A DNA stretch of 64,000 nucleotides, taken from the NCBI GenBank assembly GCA_914767885.1, contig CAJZBQ010000015.1:806001-870000 (forward strand), in the 5' to 3' direction. The notes under the pieces are model-generated. The model saw nothing but the letters and a program-made list of their open reading frames with translations. It was not told the DNA's origin and searched no databases. This document shows positions 53,637 to 64,000 of this stretch, one piece after another. The position numbers and the translations under genes were made by a program. This DNA comes from Blepharisma stoltei. Taxonomy: Eukaryota; Ciliophora; Heterotrichea; Heterotrichida; Blepharismidae. The number at the start of each line of letters is the position of its first letter. Position 1 is the first letter of the stretch.

Positions 53637-53740
53637 TACTCCCCCCTTCGCGAGTGAACATAACCAAGAGAAAAATCTCTATTTTTCGCCAAAAAACCCA
53701 CCCTCCCATAAGTGAACAAAAAATTTTTTTAATATATAAA
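53637..53740 (+). mobile_element. Left half of a BogoMITE-type element
   Basis: TTACTCCCCCCTTCGCGAGT, then the ATTTTTCGCC spacer and CCCACCCTCCCATAAGTGAA, as in the left third of complete copies. Homology then stops where the retroelement's inverted repeat begins, as if the retroelement had inserted here or deleted the rest. Confidence 0.7.
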
Positions 53741-53841
53741 TTTTCCCATGAATAGATATTTGGCATGAATTGGCCACGAGGTTGCTTTTTTGGTCAAATC
53801 AAATAATCTTAGTCAGACTAAATTTTTAAAAATGGAAGAAT

Positions 53842-55372
53842 ATGCAAGTATATACAAACTCACCCTCTTCTCTGTCTAATGGACAAGAAAAACTTGTCAT
53901 TGGTCTTGGAGAAGACAAAGTTATCTGCAGCTTCTCTTCCTCAACTCATTTCCTACCAGAGCTTGAAGAAAACAAATTTTTAGAATTGTCAGTGAAATTT
54001 TATTTGTCTAAATTTCTCAAAGACTGCAACCAAAACAAGAAAAAAGAGCTCTTTTCAGCATTCTGCATCTCAGTTAACCAAAAATTTCCCCCAGAATCAA
54101 TCCTAAGATGTCATAGATTACCTTCAGGAGATGCTATCCTGATTCCTAAAGAAAAATCAATACAACAAGATTTACTGAATCAAATCACATATGAATTAAA
54201 ATACAAAGGAAGAGAGATCATGATACCAATCGGAATCTTATGACTAGGTGGTGAAATCAACTACAATAGGTATCGGATTAATTTTACATTACCTCCTGGA
54301 ATATCGATTGAGGAAACAATTAAATCATTAAAGCAAATCTGCAATATAAAAGAAATAATTATGAATAACACAATACAAAATGAAGGCAAGTTTCACAGTC
54401 TTAATTTTATACCAGAAGCAAAATACACAATATATGCTGAATTTAATTCACTAGAGCAAGCATTAGATCTCACAGATATATTGAAAATAGGAAATAACTA
54501 AATATGATTAAATCACGCAGGAACAATGCAGTGCAACACTTGTAACGAAATCGGACACCTTGAATCAAACCACGATAAAATTATTGAAATCAGAGAAAAA
54601 AGAAAAAGAATTAAGCAATCTAAGAAAGTCAAGAAAGGTTCAAGAAATTTAAATTTAATCGATCAAAAATACTTAGTCTCTGATAATAAATATGAAAACA
54701 ACTTAAAAACACGCAAGATCTCAACAATTAAGCCACCCAAAAAAAACATTCATCCTCCTGTTAAAACTCAGAATAATGAACCAGTTAATGCCTACAACTA
54801 TGATATCAAGACATATATTCCTCTAAAGAAGAGCATCATAAAGCCGATAGAAATCATAGGAAGAACTATTCTAAAAGAAAATCACAAAAATACAATCAAA
54901 AAAATTTTTATAATTAAAAAGACTCCAGCAATAAGGAAAAATGAACCAGATAGAGAAGATGTAAATTGAAAGCTTATTAAGGAATCTTCGCAATCCTATA
55001 ATGAAACTGCTTCCAAATCTCCAAAACTTTCTCCATCATCAGAAATAAATTCATCCACTTTGATGACAGATTTTCCTGAAATAAACGTTTCTAAAATCGA
55101 AAACCCATTCTTACATAAAAAAGAAAAGAAAGAAAAACTGACAGTTGAACCCTTGATTTCAATTTATAACACCCAAAATAAGAAAAAGTTTGAAAATCCT
55201 TTCATCAATAAAGATGAAAAAGAAATTTACAAAAATAAAAAGATACAAATACTAGAGAGCAGAATGTTCCAAGATATGATTAGACCTCTATGCACAATTC
55301 TCTTTATTGAAGCATCTGATAATTTCACAGATCCAAAAAAATGATTGAAAATAACCCATTCTCCCTTACTTA
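53842..55372 (+). CDS. Retroelement ORF1 (gag-like, zinc knuckle), one in-frame TAA
   Basis: The frame starts at ATG 53842 (MQVYTNSPSSLSNGQEKLVI) and is continuous through TGA-Trp codons, apart from a TAA at 54499-54501. It resumes in the same frame with NHAGTMQCNTCNEIGHLESN, a zinc-knuckle-like CxxC-x4-H-x4-H motif, then a basic Lys-rich region (KIIEIREKRKRIKQSKKVKK). It ends after MITE removal at TAA near 55770. ORF1 of LINEs binds the element RNA. The internal TAA suggests a decayed copy or two separate proteins. Confidence 0.6.
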
Positions 55373-55762
55373 CTCCCCCCCCCCCCCTCCGTGAGCGAAC
55401 AAAAAAATTTTGTTCGCTCACGGAGGGGGTAATTTTTTTTTTTTTAAAAAAAATTTATATATAAATTTTATAAAAAATATTTTTTTCGAAATTTAAAAAA
55501 ATCCTAATTTGCAAAAATTGGGAAGCAAATATTAATTTAATTTGCAAAATTTATGTTTTTAAAACGCAATTTGTTTAAAATTAAACAGAATTAGCTCTAG
55601 ATTTCATTATACTAATTATCACTTATATATCAAAAATTTTTTTCCATTAAAATTTTTTCTATTAAAAAAATTTTTGTTCACTCACGGAGGGTGGGTTTTT
55701 GGTCAAAAAATGGCGATTTTTCTAATGGTTTTGTTCGCTCACGGAGGGGGGGGGGGGAGTTA
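55371..55762 (-). mobile_element. BogoMITE-type element between retroelement ORF1 and ORF2
   Basis: Standard copy, TA 55371-55372 / 55761-55762. After excision ORF1 ends at a TAA that overlaps an ATG (TAATG) of the downstream region. Confidence 0.9.
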
Positions 55763-58700
55763 AGAAAAAATAATGTCCTACCCGCTCAAGTTGAAGAGAA
55801 ATTATAATTCCAAATCCAAGAAGATTGTGCGAAAAAATAATAAGAAAAAATTTTGGATTCATCAACATTTCAGGAATTGGAAAAGACGATCTATCACGAA
55901 GACAATTAAGAAATGTTATGATCGAAAACGATATTACTATCTTAGGAATAGCTGAAACTTGATTAAAAGATAAAGTTTATATTGATGGTTTTGTGTGAAT
56001 AGGTAATAATGGACCTATAGTAGGCTACAGAGGATCAGGTGGAACTGGCTTATTAATTCATAATTCACTGGCAAATGAAATAACTTGAATTGAAACTAAT
56101 AACCATAGAATAACTGCAGCAAAGATAGAAGATTTTTTGATAATATGCATATATGCACCAGTACTTGCAAACCACGGAAATGAAAAATCAATTAACGAAT
56201 ATATGAACTGCATCATGAATGTTCAAGAAATAATTCAAGCAAACAAAAATGATGCTAATCAATGTATATTACTTGGAGACTTCAATGCACACATAGAAGG
56301 TTACTTATCAGATATAAATGATTTAGCTGGAAAAATATTTATCAAATTTGTTAGAGACAATGGTTTTTACACATATATAAATGAAACTTCTATATCAACT
56401 TTCAGAGGAAATAATAGACACACTATTATCGATTATATTATTTCAGAAACCCTATCAAAGATTAAATACATAGAAGTTCCACAATTAAACACCAATCACG
56501 TATTATTACTATCTCATATAAAAAGTGTCCAGATAATACCAAAGCAAATATCCGTGATTCCATGATATAAATTAGAAGGCAAGGAATTAGAAGCGTTCCA
56601 ACACAGAATCTGAATCAATTTCCAGAATAAAGGAATCTACAAAACTCTTGATCCTTTAGCAATATTTAATAACATCAAATCAACAATTGATGAAGAATCA
56701 AAATACCTACTAAAACATTTAAAACCAGACCATTTTAGAACCCCAGAAATGAAAATCTTATTAAATAGAATAAATGACTCGAGGAAATGAATAAAATTTT
56801 GCTGAACGCAAAATAATAGAGAACTTGCTAACAAACTACAAAAGGTAAAAAAGGCATGAATAAATAAACTAAAAAGACTATCTAACTATGAAAAAATCAG
56901 TGAAAGCAGATTGAAAGAATGTATGCAAGATCCATATGGAGCCTGAAACAAAATAAAACGTCAGATGAATAAAAATAGAATCGCATTATCATTAAACACA
57001 GAAGAGATTAAAGCTTGAGCAACAGAATTTGAAAATCAATTTAAAAGTAAAATAGAATTCATACCACAAAAGGGATGCTCAAAAGAAGAACTATGAGATT
57101 TCCAAGATATCCAGAAAATCATTAAAAAATTACCAAACAAAAAAGCTCCTGGACCAGACAATATAAGAAATGAAATAATAAAGAAAGGTGGAGATATAAT
57201 GGCAGAAGCAATTACACATTTCCTTAATAGTTGCAAATTAAATGGAATCCCAGACAAAGCCAATGAAGCAAAAACAATCCTTATATACAAAGGAAAAGGT
57301 AATCCGAAGGAACTTAATAGCTATAGACACATAACCTTAATGAATAATTTTATGAAGATTCTTGACAAAGCAGAACTAAAAAGAATTGAAAATACGGTTA
57401 ATATCTCAGAAAGACAACATGGATTCACAAAAGGAAAGTCATGCATGACTCAGATTTTTCTCTTAAAATCTACACTGGAATATCGTAAGTATTACAGGAT
57501 TGGAAAAGGTAGAGACTCATATATATTATTTGTTGATTTCTCAAAAGCTTATGACTCAGTTAATAGAATTAGACTATTAGAGAAAATTAAAGCAAAAAAT
57601 ATAAAAAATGATAGCTGAAAAATAATCTCGCAAATGCTAAAAGGTGAACAAACTACACTTGTCATAAATGGGATTGAAACAGAAAAAATAAACATAACAA
57701 GAGGTGTGAGACAAGGAAGTGCAATATCACCATTGTTATTTAATATATATATAGATGATATAGAAAAGGAAAATAATGACATCAATATAGAACTCCTCCC
57801 CAATCACCAATTAAAATCAAAAATCAATTTTCAATATGCGGATGATACAGCTTTTGTAATAGAAGATTGAAAAGACATTGAAAACATTTTAAATAAACTT
57901 GATAAATGATCAAAAGATAATGATATGAACTTGAATATAGGACCGGAAAAAACAGCAATAATGCCAATCATAACAAAAAATAGGAAAAATATTATAAGTA
58001 AACTACCTAAAATATCATACCAAAATCATGAAATACCAGTTGTTGAAAAATATAAATATTTAGGCAAAATAATGAATGGAAATATAAGAGGTACAGGATT
58101 CGACCAAGCGCATTATAAATACCTCAAAGATAAAGCAAAAATATCTACTTGCTCTCTAATCCCTATGATTAGAAGAATGCTTAACATCCCAAGTAAAACT
58201 CTTATAAACTGCTTCAAAGCAATATTCTTACCAAGATGCACATATGGTCTTGAAATATGCTCAAGAATTAAATGCAAAACTGCAATTAAACAAATTCAAA
58301 GATCATTCAATAAGATTATAAGAGAATGTTGCCATGTTTATGACAAAACACCTATTGAGCCCATATTACTTGATTTAAATATTCCAACAATACAACAATA
58401 TATTGACCAAAAATTATTGATATTTTTACAAAAAATTTTTGAATTAACACATATATCTGAGATTGCAACCCATTTCCTAACTCCCCCCCCCCCCCTCCGT
58501 GAGCGAACAAAAAAATTTTGTTCACTCACGGAGGGGGGGTTAATTTTTTTTTTTAAAAAAAATTTATATATATAAATTTATATAAAAAATTTTTTTTTCG
58601 AAATTTAAAAAAAATCCTAATTTGCAAAAATTGGGAAGCAAATATTAATTTAATTTGCAAAATTATGTTTTAAAAACGCAATTTGTTTAAAATTAAACAG

Positions 58701-59587
58701 AATTAGCTCTAGATTTCATTATACTAATTATCACTTATATATCAAAATTTTTTTCCATTAAAATTTTTTCTATTAAAAAAATTTTTGTTCGCTCACGGAG
58801 GGTGGGTTTTTGGTCAAAAAATGGTGATTTTTCTAATGGTTTTGTTCGCGCTCACGGAGGGGGGGGGGGGAGTAAGAAATTTCGATAATGCAATTACACC
58901 GACAATGAAAATCTACCAAGAGTTGCTTCAAAAATATAATTTTACAAAACCATTCGATTTTAATAACAACATGATTAGCTGAAATGACAAAAATTGAAAA
59001 GGAAATGTCAAAGATAAACTCAAAATCTATTGAAGAAACGAAAACATGAGCATAATAAATAAAAAAGTAACATAAAGATGTTTAAAGAATTAAAGAATCA
59101 AACTTTTACCACGAATAAACTCCCAAAATTCTGAATACTGAATAAAAACCTAATTACTGAAACAAGAATAAAGGCTGCTTGAAGATATGGTGCTGGTCCA
59201 TCTAAAGTATTAGTTCTATTGAGAAACAGAAATAATCAAGATAACACTTCGAATTTATGTGAATTATGTAAAGTCAAGGAAACAGATAAACATATTCTTA
59301 ACGAATGCATAAAATATAAAAACGAAAGAATCAAATTTATACAAAGATTACAAGATATGATAGGCAGATATATTAACAATACAAGCATATACAATTGACT
59401 TATTTCAGATGCTACAGAATTAAAATTTTTAGAAGAATTAGGTGAAGAAAAATGAGAAAAGATTGACTTTTTAACAAAGATCACACTAAGAAGTATTGAT
59501 GATAAATTGCGAACTAGCAGAGAAAACAGCAAATACAAGCATTTCTTTGAAATCCAAAATATTGAAGATGAAATAGTACGCCAATAA
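55763..59587 (+). pseudogene. Retroelement ORF2: APE endonuclease, reverse transcriptase, C-terminal zinc finger
   Basis: In order: endonuclease segment (NFGFINISGIGKDD, ILGIAETWLKD, CILLGDFNAH), linker, then RT motifs NKKAPGPDNIRNEI, RHITLMNNFMKILD, QHGFTKGKSCMTQI, ILFVDFSKAYDSV, RGVRQGSAISPLLFNIYIDD and the catalytic FQYADDTAF. The C-terminus has CELC...H...C, the CCHC finger of many LINEs. Trp is mainly TGA. Lesions: a shift in an A-run near 55842 between the ATG-proximal frame and the endonuclease frame; a shift with TAA at ~59070; a MITE at 58478-58874. LINE clade not assigned. Probably a dead or nearly dead copy. Confidence 0.8.
58478..58874 (-). mobile_element. BogoMITE-type element within retroelement ORF2
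   Basis: TA 58478-58479 / 58873-58874. Excision gives ATHFLRNFDNAITPTMKIYQ, keeping the ORF2 frame. Confidence 0.9.
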
Positions 59588-59730
59588 TTAATTTAATCCT
59601 AGTCAGACTAAAATCGATTAAAAATTTTAATCTGGCCTGACCATGATTATTTGGTCGGACCATAAAAAAAGAAAGCAACCCCATGACTTGGCCAATTCAT
59701 GGCCAAATGGCGCTTTTCATAGGAAAATTT

Positions 59731-59888
59731 TATCTCTTTATAGCAAGCAATAATAACTAATTCACTAATAGAAATATTTTTAAGAATTATATAAATATTT
59801 ATATATATTTTTTGAGTTTGAAAAACTTTAGATGTTAAAAAATGACTTTTTTGATGCTTACTTGCTATAAAGGGGGAAATTAGAAATA
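59731..59888. mobile_element. Short diverged MITE (~155 bp)
   Basis: Left TATCTCTTTATAGCAAG, right CTTGCTATAAAGGGGGAAAT followed by TA. It abuts the right inverted repeat of the retroelement. Confidence 0.55.
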
Positions 59889-60289
59889 GAACCTTTTAGC
59901 CTGATAGATCGGTCTAGTAGCCAATTTTGGGATTTAGGATTTTCAGCATAAGTTTTACTGTCAGAAGAGGCTGATTGTTTGCTTAAATTGATTTTGCTTG
60001 ACAATCCCCATTTGATGGTTGCACTTGTTTTGAAACTGATACCTCAGACTAGCAGCCAAGATAATTCCCAAAGTAATTTGGAGCTAGTCTTTCTCATAAA
60101 AATCTTGCCTAAAATATTTAATTTGACATGATTATTATTAATTTTAAATTAAAACTTTGTTTGTCCTGCTAGAATTGACTTAATAAGGCAATTTATCAAA
60201 TATTCAGACTAAATACAATAATAGAGTTCAAAAATTTATAGATTTTTATTCACAAATCCAATTATTTTAATTTTAAACATAAATTTAGC
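59889..60289. other. Spacer, no gene
   Basis: Contains a weak repeated motif (GGTCTAGTAGCCAA near 59910 and AGACTAGCAGCCAA near 60046), otherwise nothing recognised. Confidence 0.45.
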
Positions 60290-60538
60290 TTAAAACCCTC
60301 CTTTCATCTGCTGGAGCACACGAATGACGCAGTTATTAGTCAATCTTAATTGTTCCAAAGTAGCAGCTCCTTGAGTGCCTATACTTAAATACTTATTCCC
60401 AAAAATCACACTTAATTCACCTTGGCCAAACATCTGTTGAAATTGGTTGTGAAGCTGAGCATAAGTTCACGAGCTGTTTACTTGCAATGTGCGTTGTTGC
60501 CCGTTCATATCCTCTACTCTTATCGTCAAGTTCGACAT
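60290..60538 (-). CDS. Small ubiquitin-like-fold protein (82 aa)
   Basis: Minus strand, ATG at 60538, TAA 60290-60292, exactly 249 nt, with one TGA-Trp (NSSWTYAQLH). It starts MSNLTIRVEDMNGQQRTLQV and continues through the TYAQLHNQF helix and the VIRVLQQMKGGF end. The strand-turn-strand-helix pattern, length and C-terminal Gly-Gly-Phe suggest a beta-grasp ubiquitin-like protein. With a GG-F end it might be processed like a modifier, but that is speculative. It is split by an in-frame TGA and so would be missed under the standard code. Confidence 0.65.
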
Positions 60539-61135
60539 TTATAATTATAAGAAATGGAAATTTGTGTAGATTCTCAGGTGATTTTATAAAGTAAATAATG
60601 AAATGATAAAATAGCTATTAAAATGAGATTTAAAGAAAGAAAACTGCAAGGATATTCTTTAATTACGTTGCATATATGATAGAAAATATTATTTTTAATC
60701 CCCTTGATTAATTAGAAAATTTTTTTTTCTCGCTTGAGGGGTTGATATTTTATAAAAGTTCTCATTAATTTTAGATTTTAAAAAATCCAATTGCAATTTA
60801 TAAAATTTAGCTTCCGAAAATCTAATATAATTTAATTTAAACGTTTTAAATTTAAAAAAATAAAAATAATGTAATTTAAAGCTAAGGGAGTCAGAAATTT
60901 TATCTGAAATTATGCTGAGTTTTATTTTATTTTGATGTTTAATAATTTTGCCTTGGGTATAATAATTTTATCTATTAAACAATGGGAAATCTTATTTAAT
61001 AATGCTATAAAGTAATGAAAACAATTGATTTTGCTTGAGATGTTCTATAACTTTTGTGAAATCAAAATTTTAAAATTTAGAATTAATTCTTATCAATAAT
61101 ATTTTTGGCAATTAAAAATTAAGAAATGCTTAAGC
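60539..61135. other. AT-rich spacer with a small palindrome
   Basis: About 60699-60752 carries ATCCCCTTGATTAATTAGAA and CTCGCTTGAGGGGTTGAT, resembling a very diverged MITE end palindrome. No gene. Confidence 0.4.
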
Positions 61136-61322
61136 TATAGGCATTTCGCCTATATTGCCCATATGGGCCGAAAGTTGAGAGCACTTCCTCTCAAGTTGGT
61201 TTGACCAACTTAGGTTGGAAGTAAACCAACATGAGAGGGAAACTCTCTAAACTCTCTGGTTGGTTTGGCCAAAGTGCTCTCAACTTTCGGCCCATATCGG
61301 GCAATATAGGCGAATGCCTATA
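61136..61322. mobile_element. 187-bp MITE with ~50-bp terminal inverted repeats
   Basis: TATAGGCATTTCGCCTATAT at the left pairs with ATATAGGCGAATGCCTATA at the right, and the pairing continues inward through GGGCCGAAAGTTGAGAGCAC. Near-perfect arms (two single-base gaps), TA-bounded. Not related to the BogoMITE ends. Confidence 0.85.
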
Positions 61323-62629
61323 TATTTCTTCTCTTACATTTATATCTGCACTATTAATTTTATAAGGAAAATAATACAAGGCTTCATGCTGAATATTATT
61401 AGCTATAGGCTTGGTCAGATGCTAGTTAGGGGGGAACATTATATATAGTGTTTTAGGCGTTTTATTTATTTTAGTTATAATAAATTAATAAATTTCTTAT
61501 CTTTATTTATATAAATTGAAATAGCCACATATGTCAGCCTCCCTCTTGGCACAACAGACCATACCTTAAGGCCACGACGAACTGAAACAGACTCCAATCC
61601 AAAGGAAATGCAGGCTCACAAAGGTGTATCCACGTAATTTTTAGCCTCTTACCTATGGTTGGATATGGAGGGCCCATAAATGTCCTTCGGACCCTTGGGC
61701 ATCCTCAAAAGAGAAGCTATAGGTTTCAGCCCTTGTGACAGGGAAAAGTCTTTTTCCTGTGGTTTCTAAAGAAGCACTACCAAATACGAGTCCGATGAGC
61801 TAATTTCTGGAATCAAGCTACTTTCAATCGTCCTCAAAGGACCGTTAAAATACATAAGCCGTTTGCTCAAAACTGAAGCCTAAAGACAAAAAAGGAGATA
61901 ACTGTACCTACTTTGGCTAGACAGACTTGTCAATTTGCCGCAAAGTGGATTAACCTCCTATATGGGAGGTTTTTGTGACGGTCTCATCAATATGGCTAGC
62001 ACCTATCTTTAATAATCCAGTCCTATCTATCTTTATCTCAGTGAGAAGTAAAGTACTTTAAAATCATAATACATATTATATCCTTAGATCAACCTAGGCT
62101 GGGCAAATACTTGGCATATCCCGAGAAGTTCTTGAGCCTAAGTTGACGAGACAACTCGTGGAGCTAACCAATACCTCATATCAGGTGTAATTCTTGACTT
62201 CCTAGTTAGTTTGTCGAATTTCAGTTAGTTTATCAACTTCCCTCGTTGATTTCTCAACTTGAATTTGAGAATCATCCCGGGGAGTTGCCCAGCATTTCAG
62301 AGCCTAGAACGATCTAAAATCGTACTTGGGCTATATTTTATATTATTTGACTTTGTAAAATGATAGGGTGCTAGGTTCATTCCTTTTATGACTGATTTCT
62401 TCAAGTCTAAGAACAGATAGACTTTTATTTGCTAACTAGTTTCTCTAAATCCTTAAAGGCTCAATTTTCATTTAAAAAATGCGGTAAACTTTATTTCAAT
62501 GCTTTTTATGTCCCACTACAATGTATTGATAATATTAATACTATTTAATTTTCTTATTGATGTAAGATGAATTTACTCCTAATTTAAAATAAAAGAATAT
62601 ATAAAAATTTATAGATTCCATATTAATAA
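61323..62629. other. Intergenic with a G+C-richer block (about 61520-62350)
   Basis: The block has mixed composition, small hairpins (TGTCCTTCGGACC, CCTCCTATATGGGAGG) and no convincing frame or known RNA. AT-rich DNA resumes before the USP gene. Confidence 0.4.
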
Positions 62630-64000
62630 ATGGTGCAAAGACAAGATGTTGAAACCTATACCTTAGCTCAAGTAATTCATGCGCTCCGAGCAATTCAAGG
62701 GCATTGCAATATACTAGAAGAAGGTTCTACTCCTTTGCACGATAAGTTAATAAGGCAAAATTCTGATGAAAATTTAGATAATGACCTTCTAAATGAACTT
62801 ACAAGCAGCATCCCAGTCAAAGCAATCCCATATTCATTTATTGAGCTGTTAATCTTAATCTGAAATTCAGTAAATCCACAAAATCAAATATCCCAAGAAA
62901 ATGATTCGGTCTTTATTTTTTATAAAAAATATAAATGATTGAATAAATTTTTGGAAGACAGAGAACTTAATGATATTTTCTTTATAGTTGGCAAGCGTCT
63001 ATGCAAAACTGACTGAAATATTAAAGGCAAAACCTACAAATGTTTATTTTTTAAACATAAAAATACCCAAAAATTTACTGTCAAAAGAAATAATTCAGAG
63101 CAAGAATACTTCTATAAATTTGGTGAGAGCAATGAAGATTTATATGTTTCTGGGTACATAAATTCTGAGGTGCTCAATCAGAAATGCTCAATTTTACAAA
63201 TTCCTATTAAAAGCAGTGAGATCAAGAGCAGAAAAGAAATAAATTATCTACTGATCTCTGATAACCAAAAATTATGAAGCTCTTGCTACCTTAATTCTCT
63301 TCTAAAAACACTTGTATACAATGATAAATTTTACCAAAAAATCCAGACAGTGAAGTACCCATTATTTTTTGGTTTATCATCAGTATTGCTAGCTATTAAA
63401 GAATCTAAGCCACATTATAAAATTTATAAGCTTACAAACTTACTTAAAAATCAATTAAAAGCTGAATTCCCTTGAGTAATTTTTTATATAGATTGAAAAT
63501 TTCACCCAGCAAGAATGCAAAGAATTAATGATGGAGTTAATAGGCAGACTTTCAGAATTTACTGAAATAGATTCATTATTTGCAATTACAAATGAGCAAG
63601 CCTTAAATTTCAAGGAAAAAGGTGAGTATCGTTTTCTCAGCATAGCACCTCTTCCAGAAAAAGATGAAGAAAAGTGTTTTTGGGAGCAAATAATATATAA
63701 AGTGGCGCCTTTTATTAAATTCAATAGATTAAGCAAAGAGAAACCATATGCTTATTTTGAAAAAAATGAGGCAACTGCTTATTATTTGGCAGCAATTTTT
63801 ACTGAAAATGAACAGAAATGAATTTATTGCAATTCCTGCAATCAATGGATAAACATCAGTATAAATCCAAAAAACAAAGAAAAAATAATATTCAGTGAAG
63901 GAGCTGCATATTTTTATATAAAAATAAATAAAAAAGATTTTGAAAAAGATAAAGTTAGTAAGCAACTTTCGCTTGAATGGGAAAGAAGGAAATATAAACA
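62630..64000 (+). CDS. Divergent USP-type (C19) deubiquitinase, 3' end beyond window
   Basis: The frame runs from ATG 62630 with many TGA-Trp codons, then across a 16-nt intron (63476-63491, GTAATTTTTTATATAG) and on to the window edge. The catalytic Cys box is KLWSSCYLNSLLKTLVYNDK (family pattern N-x-G-x-T-C-Y-x-N-S-x-L-Q). The second USP box is NFTQQECKELMMELIGRL, as in the QQDAHEF region. A zinc-binding pair begins in YCNSCNQW near the end of the window. The His box would lie beyond the window. The N-terminal ~200 residues have no recognised domain. Ubiquitin-specific protease is likely, but the oxyanion Asn/Gly part of the Cys box is altered, so activity is uncertain. Confidence 0.7.
63476..63491 (+). 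other. 16-nt intron in USP-like gene
   Basis: GTAATTTTTTATATAG. Splicing joins EFPW to IENFTQQECKEL and moves the reading frame to the one open downstream. Confidence 0.85.

Larger units (their letters stand above)
53741..59728 (+). mobile_element. LINE-type retroelement flanked by ~90-bp inverted repeats
   Basis: 53741-53830 is an imperfect inverted match of 59595-59728 (shared TTTTCC-ATGAA, CATGAATTGGCCA, GGTTGCTTT, CAAATAATC, GTCTGACTA). Between them are a gag-like ORF1 and an endonuclease/reverse-transcriptase ORF2, read with TGA as Trp, so the element is adapted to the host code. Two BogoMITEs (55371-55762, 58478-58874) lie inside the coding region and must be removed to read it. Terminal inverted repeats are not a normal feature of LINEs. 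Confidence 0.8.

Noticed and set aside
61770-61820. CCGATGAG as a hammerhead ribozyme core
   Set aside because: The conserved CUGAUGAG and GAAA core with flanking stems could not be formed.

Overview
This is unedited germline (micronuclear) DNA of a ciliate, most likely Blepharisma or a close heterotrich. The evidence comes from the sequence. (i) Conserved proteins are readable only if TGA means Trp and TAA/TAG stop; examples are HTQW in a cytosolic carboxypeptidase and PNW in a C2 domain. (ii) Introns are 15 nt (one of 16 nt), GT...AG. (iii) Many genes are interrupted by AT-rich or repetitive segments whose removal between two TA dinucleotides restores the frame and a conserved protein. After removing the inserts and introns I inferred, every rebuilt complete gene has a coding length divisible by three; the one off-frame case, a TMBIM paralogue, carries a visible 2-nt lesion. 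The dominant repeat is a ~250-530 bp MITE with TA target sites and C-rich ends (ACTCCCCCC...GGGGGGAGT). It looks like the Pogo-derived MITE ('BogoMITE') known from the Blepharisma stoltei germline; that identity is from memory and unchecked.

Layout. 1-4958: tandem B-box/coiled-coil/RING-like family, partly broken. 5489-9216: 1186-aa coiled-coil gene with three short IESs. 9278-11919 (-): ZnF-UBP-sirtuin fusion with its zinc finger split by a 1.24-kb IES. 12981-14949: cytosolic carboxypeptidase 1. 14964-18441 (-): Sfi1-like centrin-binding protein (three IESs). 18512-19084 (-): unknown. 19354-20938 (-): UFD1-like (intron, 850-bp IES). 21757-~27355 (-): EF-hand/WD40 protein invaded by a 2648-bp near-perfect palindrome flanked by a 9-bp target duplication. 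27808-29609 (-): R3H/RCC1 protein. 30527-36560: Ser-rich protein, thioredoxin-fold membrane protein, COQ4, two coiled-coil proteins and a tail-anchored protein. 36766-39909: carboxypeptidase 2. 40055-42355: CFAP96-like and FYVE-like proteins. 42407-48365 (-): decaying tandem array of TMBIM/Bax-inhibitor genes, one of which carries an IES inside a 15-nt intron. 48690-52066: PNKP and a C2-domain protein. 53637-59888: LINE-type retroelement flanked by inverted repeats and itself interrupted by two MITEs. 60290-60538 (-): 82-aa ubiquitin-like protein. 62630-end: divergent USP-type deubiquitinase.

Functionally the genes are a mixed housekeeping and cilia/microtubule set (two tubulin deglutamylase-type carboxypeptidases, Sfi1-like, CFAP96-like, WD40/EF-hand, sirtuin). 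There are no operons. The main biology in view is genome editing: intact genes exist only after developmental DNA elimination. No rRNA, tRNA or CRISPR was recognised.
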